Positions 56,040 through 64,000 of a DNA stretch of 64,000 nucleotides are shown in pieces. A program made the translations under genes and the position numbers. Location of the stretch: positions 11,736,001 to 11,800,000 of the forward strand of contig CM074184.1 of assembly GCA_037179385.1 (NCBI GenBank), given 5' to 3'. This DNA is from Holothuria scabra. Lineage: Eukaryota > Echinodermata > Holothuroidea > Aspidochirotida > Holothuriidae. Each line of letters opens with the position of its first letter. Position 1 is the first letter of the stretch. A model generated the notes under the pieces. It had not been told where the DNA came from and ran no database searches. It worked only from the letters and a program-made list of their open reading frames with translations.

Positions 56040-57560
56040 GTTGCAATTTAGGGAGAGCGCGCGAAAATTTTGCCTTTTTAAAAGTAGTAATTACAAATAA
56101 CGGAGCTTTTATGAGGAAGAATTCGGAATTTTACGAAGGAAAAGTTGGGAAAACCACACTTTATTTGACTGGTGTCTCAAATGGCAAATTTCCGAATTTT
56201 TCACTTTTTCGAGCCAGGGAGCAATTACAACATTAAACACTGATAACATTTTGACACTTCAATAACAAAAGAATCCATCTACACAGGCTACTCAACTGAC
56301 AGGTTTGAAAGGTAACTGATGATAGGTGTGTATGGGAGCATTTAGGTATGGTAGGCCAATGGTTCCCTGCCTAAAATATGAAGTCTTGCTGGAAAGAATA
56401 TAACAAGTTCCAATTTAAAAGCAGATTCCAAAAGTCCATGTCTCTTCACCATTTTCATTAAATATGCTTGTTTCCTTTGGGATTTATGTCTACAATACCC
56501 AGCGAAAGTGCCTCTTCTGGCAATAATCCGTGACTTCTTGTCACATGTGCGACAAGTAGTTAGTCCGTTTATCACAACTACATATCGCACCTGGGACAAA
56601 GTGTCTCAGGGTCTTGTTTGAGAGAATCTCATTTTTGAAATATTTCTCGACTCCTTATCCGACAGAATAAAGTATTAGGATATCGTATCGGGGTATAATT
56701 TTCTCAAAATAGGCAAAAAGTTCTGCAAAAAGTTCAGTCCAGATTGAAGTAGAAAACCCATTTTGAAAATAGAACTTTTTATATCTGGACTTTGCGCCGA
56801 GCGTAGAGAAAATTTTGAAAAATCGCGACCCCCCGAACAACCGGAAATGGCATGTCTCGGGCTTTTAAGTCGCAGCTAAGTTTTCCGATTTTTTTCAAGT
56901 GTGAATACCATTGTATTAGGTACATATTGTGGCGCACCAAGCGCTCCGTAATTTTTGCCCCTTTTATTTTTAAACAAATATATATGTAGATATGGGGCTT
57001 GTACTGCAGGAAACTTTGGATTCTGAATTTTCTGTAAGGAAATTTGAAAAGTTGGGGGATTACTGAAGAATCTGCACTTCCTTCACATATTGGTGGCAAA
57101 TCTGAGAATGACTGCACGACGACTGAATCGTTGTTGCTACATAATTTTATTTAATGCCTACGAACTGACACTCTCCGATGACATTTCAAAAATTTCTCAA
57201 AATTTGTTGTCCTTTTCAGACGAACTATTTTAAAATCAAGAGCTTTCATTGAAGAAAAATTGGAATTCTATGAGAGACAGTTTATAAAAATAACAATACA
57301 GCTGCCGGTGTCTCTTAATGATGTTTTGTCACATGGTAAATATCCGATTTTGTCATTCCCAGAGCTCGGAAAAGTTTACCAAATTGATTTATGAGCGAGA
57401 GAACTAGCGCATTCTCTATTGCATTTTGGGGCGGGCTGAGCGCGTCGGAAATGTTGCTTTTTTGAGTTTTGGAAAAATAAAAATATATGGGTTTTTGGAC
57501 CCAGGGAGTTTAGGGGGCGGAAGGATGCTTCAGCACCCCTCATTTGCACTGGGGGCTGTC
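56040..57560 (-). mobile_element. hAT-like non-autonomous repeat, copy B
   Basis: Inverted counterpart of 11,560-12,830. In minus orientation the order is TTTTGGAAAAAT-like start, CATATGTGACA-like part, TGTAGCAACAACGATTCAGT (about 57,140), the CGCGC-containing middle, GGCATGTCTCGGG (about 56,850), and AAATTTGCCATTTGAGACA (about 56,190). Its GC-rich outer edge at 57,500-57,590 (GGGGGCTGTCGCCCC) is typical of terminal parts of this family. Confidence 0.6.
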
Positions 57561-57599
57561 GCCCCAGCCCCCGCTTCTTTCGCCTATAGTTATGAGCTC

Positions 57600-59050
57600 T
57601 TGTAATGTTACCCGTCTTAAGATATTATGTTTGTTAGCAGTGTACACAATTTCCAAAACGTCTATTCGAAAGAACCTGAAACATTCTCCAAAATTTACAA
57701 GATTTGTTCTCTTGATGACACATTTATAAGCAATTGAAGCACTGTACACTGCTAAAAAATTTTCTGTGGTTCATCTGTTCACAGAAACTGATTTGGTTTG
57801 TTGATGACGGTATTTTTGGGATGATTTTTTTACATCTTCACATATATTGTTAAGAGACACCAACCTTAAAGTGTACCTCAAGTAAAAAAAATCCAAAATA
57901 TATATCGAAGCGCACGAAAAATGAATTCTAACAGTTTAACACCCATCTTTATACGACATTCCTGAGCTGAGATATAAAACGTTGAAGTTAATTCACTTAA
58001 CTTAAAATGGTATATTGCGCGATAATTTGTGATGTCATTGTTGTACTACTCAAATTACAATCTTTGTATTTCTGTGTTTTTCAGAATGTTACTGCACCCT
58101 TGTATCAAGATGTGGCAGAAATCTTACTCTTGTGGCATGCTTCTCATTTTCGAGGGACAGTTCTTTCGTTCGATGCTTCTTGATTCTCTGAGTGCTTTGC
58201 TCTACAATCGAGCTCATTTTGTAGGGTGAGTCATACAGACGGGAACGAGATTTCATGGTCACTTTTGTTTATGATATGGCCTAAAATGAGCGGGTTTTAT
58301 TTTGGCATTTATGTATTTTATTGTTTTGTAGAAAGTACTTGAGTATAAGTCAAATTTGTATTCAGTACACTTGCTCACCACACATCAAAACGGCCGCATT
58401 GTACCTGTAGTAACTATATCGCGTACACGTACATTGTCGCTAAACGCTAACAAGCTGAAGAGCGTTGTAGTATTGTGAACCACAGTACTGAACTGTCGTA
58501 TCTCGTTCTTTGAATAGTGCTCCATTATTAAAAACGTTGATAAAACGAAGTCAATAGAAACTTTATAACGCCAACCCAAAATGTTGACTGAATGAGTTTA
58601 TTATTGCTGGAATAGTACAAAGAAGACCAATATTAGCCTATATCAAGTGTAAACACTTATAGGCGCTGAGAACCTCATTAATCAAATCGTTGCAAACATA
58701 AATACGCACGGACAATTTTGTGTAAAGAAGTAACGTACTATAAGGAAATAAATCGACAAAAGATTGTCCACGTCCACATAATGATAATGTGTCACCATGG
58801 AAGTACCATCCGAGGTAGTAATTCCATGGTGTCATTTGTAAAAAAAGAAACATTTCCCTTCAATGAAATGACCCTCGCGAAAAACTTAGAACGTAGCTGT
58901 AAGTTACTTGGACAAGAATGGCATTTTATATGACAGACATATCGGTTGAAAAGAAAAAGTGCAGTTTTTTTTGGAGGAAAACATGGAAATGTTCGTTTTT
59001 AATTCCTTATCCAAGAAAGGCAACAAACCTATTCTTTTGTGCTAGGTGGG
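57600..59050. other. No gene recognised
   Basis: Unassigned, mostly AT-rich. A possible short exon-like piece at 58,085 (after TTTTTCAG) has no consistent open phase and was not called. Confidence 0.35.
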
Positions 59051-59545
59051 GATGTGCATGTGTTGGTGTATGGAACACCGCTGGTAAACACATCTCAAGA
59101 TAGGAATGACCAAAGATTTCTATGTTATATAGGCCTACATTTAAATAAAGGAGATAACCGTACTGTTGTTGATGGGGGTCCAAGATCGTTTGGGTAGAGG
59201 TAAAACTGAGAAAACCTTGCAAATGACTCGTTAATATCTCAAGTAAGCAACGACTAACATTTTTCATATTTGGTATGTACAACTGATATTTAATGTTGAG
59301 AGGAAACCAGTATTGTTTTTGAAAGAGGCCACAATCTTTTCTAATTGCATCCGTACTAAAACTGTGAAACCAGTGTTAAATGGCTTGTAAACATGTCTCA
59401 AGATAGCAAGGGTGAACACTATTCTTATTTGGAATACAAATTTGTCATGTTGTGCGAAAGTGCCGCGTAGATTTGAGTGAAATCAAAGATAATTTGGGAT
59501 CAGAAGTCAAAATTGGAAATCGTAGGAATCTTGGATGGATGTCAT
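59050..59545. repeat. Degraded 145-bp-family modules
   Basis: Pieces such as TCATATTTGGTATGTACA, GGGGGTCCAAGATCGTTTGG and ATCTCAAGATAGCAAGG, much more diverged than the 33-kb array. The hAT-type element at 59,555 is inserted at its edge, and similar debris continues at 60,140-60,460 up to CATCGAAACGACAACCCATT. Confidence 0.5.
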
Positions 59546-59554
59546 AGTAAGTAA

Positions 59555-60131
59555 CAGGGGTGGCGCCAGGATTTGCCCGACAGGGGGACCAGCATTTCGA
59601 GTCCCCGACAAAGGCGATGAGACAGCTGGAAATGGCATTTCCCAGGTTCGTAACCAGAAACAAAGTAGTCTTTATATTCAGCTTTTTTCGCTATAAAATT
59701 CACTATATATTGCCCTCAAACGAAGAATAATTTGCAAGCATTCATTGTTCTGTTGAGTAATCTGTTCGACCATAACATTATCAAAGCGGAGCGCCACCAA
59801 AAGTTGTCGCGGAGGGTACAGAAAATTTTTAAAAAATCTAAAACTCAGATGGCCGGAATTTGCGTTTTCCAGAGTTGTAACTAGAAATGAAAGCAATCGT
59901 TATTTATGAAAGTTTCACTTCAATAGAAACAACCCAGCTTGCTATGTGATCCGAAAATAACCAGATAAAAGGTACCGCTACAATTAAATGAAATGGTCTT
60001 GTCTTTTTCTCGGGGGAAAACTGTGCATCCGAATTGAAACCATACCAATTTTCTTACTTTATTGAGACTCCTCGCTGTTTTCAATTGCAAGGTCCATGGG
60101 GGGATGGCCCCCTCCGCTGGCGCCACCCCTG
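59555..60131. mobile_element. hAT-type non-autonomous element (577 bp) with perfect TSD
   Basis: Perfect 15-bp inverted ends CAGGGGTGGCGCCAG, flanked by GTAAGTAA at 59,547-59,554 and 60,132-60,139. CAGGG-type ends with 8-bp duplications are diagnostic of hAT. The interior carries the GCTGGAAATGGCATTTCCCA module seen in the 10-kb, 11.6-kb and 56-kb repeats, linking those to the same superfamily. The antisense frames inside (72 and 88 codons) are not transposase. Confidence 0.92.
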
Positions 60132-60459
60132 GTAAGTAAAAAGACATCAAACGGTTCAGCAAAAAAGTCAATTTGTGTTTAGTCAAAGGTAATCGGGGAT
60201 AACAAACAATGAAAACCTTGATAATACATTGATGGTTTTTATACTATCTGTAGGTGTTCCACAAATTATCAAATCAAGTAGGTTTGCTGATGTCAGAGTT
60301 CTGCTGGAATGCAAGATGACAAATTGCAAATATTCCTGAGATGGCAAATGTGAATTCAAACCTGTGCCTTTTGAACACATTAACATAATTTCAATCAGTG
60401 ACTGACACTATTTGAGAATGCACATGTTTGAGCTGATCATCGAAACGACAACCCATTTT

Positions 60460-61080
60460 TGCCTTCTCGTCATATGTGATAGAGAGTTCGATTTGGAAAG
60501 AAAATAGAAACGGTTCCACAGTGGAGCTTAAAAACTAATATTGGCAGTTCCTGTCACTGGTTTGGCACAATAACATCTTGCTTGCTCCGTTGCTCGGTCA
60601 CTTTGATAAAAACGCTACCTATTGGAAAGGTTAGTACAATGCTTAACAGCTAATACAATAAAAAAAAAATCACCCATGCATGCGACCAATTTGCTAATAG
60701 GGCCCAAGAACATGCTTCGTAATGTTTTTTTTTTGAAGGAACGTTTTATTTCTGCCTTCAAATACATATATACAAACAAATATATACAGAGTTTTGATAA
60801 ATAAATATAATATTTACAAATATTTACAATTAATTAAACTAAAGACACGTAATTTCAAGTGTACATTTTACATGCTTCTTATTGTTGACAGCTGATGAAG
60901 AGTCAAATAGCTGAAAGCCGCAAACGGCTGTCAGTAAATCGTATTAATGGAATAAATATTAGTATAACGTGTTTATTTTTCTGCAGTGCGGTACACTTTG
61001 CAATCTAAGTTGCTTGCACTGGAAGTGATCCAGTAAAACAACAAGTCACTTTTCCTACTCATATGTTTGCATTTTGAGCC
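60460..61080. other. No gene recognised
   Basis: AT-rich sequence with repeated AAATATTTACAA words at 60,800-60,830. Nothing else recognised. Confidence 0.35.
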
Positions 61081-61500
61081 ATATGGGTTCAGTTTGTTGC
61101 TTTGAAAAATGCAATGTTGATAGGACCATGACCGGAAATTTTGATTGGGAACATGGTACTGCAGTTAACTATTCCTCAACGACTGTGCATCGAGGGCTTA
61201 GGGGGCTGGGGCGGGGGCCACTAGTGAGAAATGAGGGGGCGGAAGTATGCGAAGATTGGGTGATTCTGAACAGTCATGGGATGGTGGAATTAGGTCGAAA
61301 AAACATGTGGTTCGTCAGCAATCTTTCGAATTCTTTGCTTAACTCTACCGTGGGTGATTGTACACTAATGTACCGCCTATTTCCCCAATTTTATTGAAAA
61401 TGTGAGTTGAGAATTACAAAAAGACAATAACATTAGGACAATTAAGGATGGGTGTACTCAACGAAGGAACGACTTCACGACCTGCACAGAATCCAGACAA
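61080..61500. repeat. Diverged member of the TATAGACGAATCC element cluster
   Basis: Shares a GTGATTGTACACTAATGTA-like part, the ACAATAACATTAGGACAATT tail and a TTGAGAATTACAAAAAGACA block with the palindrome arms that follow. Termini are not visible. Confidence 0.45.
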
Positions 61501-61509
61501 CGAGTAATA

Positions 61510-61975
61510 GTTTGATTTCAGTTGGCCATACATGGGGTCCGCTACCTTTTAATCTTTCAATTTCCTTGCTAACCGGTACCATGGATGGTTGTACACTAAA
61601 CTGCATCTTGATTCCCGCAATATGAGGCTTTGAAGTTCTTCTAGACAATAAATGAAGACGATTTAAGGCTTCAGTGAACCCCGTCAGTAATCGCTGCGTA
61701 CAGTCACTATTTACAAGCGCTGATAGGAGTCGTCTATAGACGAATCCGATTAGCGCTTGTTTTTAGTGACTGTAGGCAGCCATTAGTGGGGGTCCATCAC
61801 CCTTTAATCGTCTTCCTTTATTGTCTACGAGAATTTCAAATCCTCATATTCAGTGAAGTTGAGAAAATCACGAAACACTTCAGTGTACAATCTACCATGG
61901 AACAGTTAAGGAAGGGAATTTAAAGATTAAAGGTGATGAACCCCAGTAATGGTCCGGATTCGTTTATAGAGGTTA
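61510..61975. mobile_element. Long head-to-head palindrome, arms about 220 bp
   Basis: The left arm (about 61,520-61,738) and right arm (61,740-61,965) are complementary over their whole length with scattered mismatches. Paired landmarks are CTTTTAATCTTTCAATTTCC, CCATGGATGGTTGTACACT, AGACAATAAATGAAGACGAT and GTCTATAGAC at the centre (about 61,732-61,741). The right arm ends GGATTCGTTTATAGAGG, matching the terminal word of the copy at 62.4 kb. Confidence 0.8.
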
Positions 61976-62387
61976 TGCACCGACGTCACTGCTTTGCGCA
62001 TCTAGCGTCTATTTTGCAATTCGGACATCCATTAAAGCAATTGTTACTAAGGTGCTGTTGTGCGCGTGTATCGGTAATACATCTACTGTGCATGATCAAT
62101 GGCACCCAGTATGCCAAATTGAAACAGAGACATTCTGAGCTTACGATTTCTATGAATAGACCTCATGCATTGACGACGCACTGACGTCATCTTAGGGGAA
62201 AAACAAAAGATATTATTAACGGTAATTCCCAAACTCCTATCCCCACACTGTTAGACACGCTGACTTCTCACGGGGCGCAATCGGGAAGGAGGGGGTAGGG
62301 GGAAGTGTTCATTTGACATGCGCACAGCACTGTTTGATTATCTGCTTGTATGACTATTTTTTAACAGAAAGAAAATGGGCGTCCTAT

Positions 62388-62653
62388 AGACGAATCGGAT
62401 CAGCGCTTGCTTTAGCGACTGAAGGCAGCCATTAGTGGGGTCCATCAGTCTAAAATCGTCTTTCTTTATTGTCTAAAAGTAATTTCAAACCTTCATATAC
62501 ATTGAAATTGAGGGAGTCAAGACGCAGTTTTAGTAAACAACCATCTATGGTACAAGTTAGCAGGGAAATTAAAAGATTAAAAGGTGATAGACCCCAGTTA
62601 TGGCAGACTTACATCAGACTATCACTTGCTGTCCACCTCGGATTCGTCTATAA
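62388..62653. mobile_element. Single unit of the TATAGACGAATCC element
   Basis: A 266-bp unit bounded by TATAGACGAATCGGATCAGC on the left and CCTCGGATTCGTCTATA on the right, collinear with the right arm of the 61.5-kb palindrome. Shared blocks include GCAGCCATTAGTGGGG and TTTATTGTCTA. No coding potential. Confidence 0.75.
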
Positions 62654-63160
62654 GGCTTAAGGTAGGATTCCATAAGTACGGATGCGGATACGGAATGCGG
62701 TTGCGGCGTCCGGATGCGGTGTGCGCATGCAGACGGTTCTGATTCCATCAATGCGAATACCGATCCGATGCAGATCCGGACGTATAGCGTGGATGATTTT
62801 AGAAACGAGTGATAAAAGTAATAATGAGAGAGGATAATTTCGTATGAAATGATATTAAACAGGGTTCAACGTTCCAATTAAAGGGCCAAACGATGCATTT
62901 AATGAAGCTTGAGAACACTGAGGTAACAATAATCTGTGATAGGGCCTATATGGATCGACATCATGTAGTTCTAACACATGCGGTAGATAAGGACCTTCAG
63001 CCACCAAATATTAAATGCAATACGTGGAAATATTGTCTTGGAGGCTGCTAAACTTGGTGCTGGGATCAGACCCTTATAAAACCACTTGAAAATTTTCTGG
63101 TTACCAAGTTGACTTATTTAAGCAATGTTGTTTGCCAGTTTGCAGATATAGCAAAAGGGT
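62654..63160. other. No gene recognised
   Basis: A short imperfect repeat of GGATGCGGATACGGAATGCG-like words at about 62,678-62,775 (GATGCGG, ATGCGGTTGCGG, CGGATGCGGTGTGCG), otherwise unassigned. Confidence 0.4.
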
Positions 63161-63164
63161 TTAA

Positions 63165-63415
63165 CCCTTTACCGTTGTTTGGGTCCTTTTGGACCCATGC
63201 GGAGAGCTCGGCTGTCACCCATGTTTACTGTTTCACGCGGAGCTCGAAACTGCGAGTAGCTACCCGAAAATTCGGCCACAACAACGAGAGAGACAATAGT
63301 TTAAGGTCACGGGGTCAATGGCCTACGGAAGCCAATGCGGGGCGGGCTACGTCCGCTTTTCCGCCCAATCCCGAGGCGCGCAAATATGTCCCTATCGAGG
63401 CACAACGGTAAAGGG
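63165..63415. mobile_element. piggyBac-like non-autonomous element (251 bp)
   Basis: Inverted ends CCCTTTACCGTTGT, flanked on both sides by TTAA (63,161-63,164 and 63,416-63,419). TTAA targets with CCC-starting ends are typical of piggyBac. The left part holds the short hairpin TGGGTCCTTTTGGACCCA at 63,180-63,197. The interior is clearly GC-richer than the flanks. The 100-codon frame across it is not a transposase. Confidence 0.88.
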
Positions 63416-63419
63416 TTAA

Positions 63420-64000
63420 TTGGTAAAAAAGGAGGTGTCTGGTTTTTCCTTCAATTGTTCAAAGATATTGTACAACCTTTGACCTCAATTTGTTATTGAA
63501 ATTTGAAGCAACACAGCTCAGAGTTTTGCCTTATACCTAGCCAAGGCATGCAGTAACTCCATTTTTTATATAACCTTCAAAGTGCGTTTCGGTGTAGAAA
63601 GTCCAGTGTCGGTACCCGCGGCTGGTCCCTCAAAGGCCTTTTCCAGAGGCAAAATTCAAACTTTACTCCTTCAGCAGATGAAAACTGCATCTCAATTGCA
63701 TATAGCATTCCAAATTTATTTTCAAAGTACTGCAAATTTTGGGGGAATTAGTCTATTATGGGAAATTTGCGATGTCATCATTTCACATTGCATTCAATTT
63801 ATTTATGCTTTTGATGCCTATACAGAGACAATTACGCAACTTTGTTTGCTATTCCCAGCATATGCTAGAGCTACAGTAAAAGGTATCTAACATTCCAAGA
63901 GTACCAAATTTCAAGGAGAAATAGGAAATTTAATTATATAGAAAAACAAAGGGAATCTGACACAATATACCCACATTAAAACATAACTTTCTGTTGCTAT
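63420..64000. other. No gene recognised
   Basis: Unassigned sequence to the end of the window. The 102-codon plus frame at 63,582-63,890 shows no domain and is not called. Confidence 0.35.

Noticed and set aside
58085..58229. Exon-like segment after a TTTTTCAG acceptor
   Set aside because: All three phases meet stops or lack a convincing donor; there is no partner exon.

Overview
This window is gene-poor, repeat-rich eukaryotic nuclear DNA, most likely from a marine invertebrate deuterostome such as an echinoderm. That assignment is inferred from style: scattered CCTAGGCCTAGG and AACGTTA words, non-LTR retrotransposons, CA/GT microsatellites, many different small inverted-repeat elements, and spliced small exons. 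No bacterial operons, CRISPR arrays or rRNA genes are visible, and no functional tRNA gene was recognised.

The one well-supported protein gene is on the plus strand (17,357-30,251). At least five short phase-0 exons, most rich in Ser, Asp and His, feed in frame into a long terminal exon of about 740 codons. That exon encodes a CACTA/EnSpm (tnp2-type) transposase-like protein. Its introns hold an antisense CR1/jockey-like LINE with an intact reverse-transcriptase frame, a duplicated block of about 320 bp, and several small transposons. Two weaker sets of minus-strand exons are proposed (39.6-43.2 kb and 48.8-53.6 kb).

Left part: a decayed plus-strand LINE (1.6-4.55 kb) abuts a minus-strand LINE. 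The minus-strand LINE is split by a 10.5 kb segment (5,648-16,188) that has inverted terminal arrays of a 23-bp minisatellite and a 9-bp flanking direct repeat. This looks like a giant foldback-type insertion.

Middle part: the host gene, then clusters of a tandem repeat of about 145 bp (30.3-35.3 kb, with further copies at 8, 21.6, 24.6, 44.8 and 59 kb). The best-bounded copies start near a GT tract and end in a hairpin followed by CTGG, an architecture resembling Helitron-derived DINE-1/pearl elements. Many repeat units contain an exact AGGTCA-A-AGGTCA nuclear-receptor DR1 motif.

Right part: small DNA transposons with readable ends, including two hAT-type elements with perfect 8-bp target duplications (51.2 and 59.6 kb), a piggyBac-like element with TTAA sites (63.2 kb), a long head-to-head palindrome (61.5-62.0 kb) and a SINE family with tRNA-like heads.

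The most unusual signal is a set of five dispersed loci (14.2, 20.7, 38.3, 46.7 and 52.5 kb). Each is built from one short word and its reverse complement reiterated dozens of times, with a different word at each locus.
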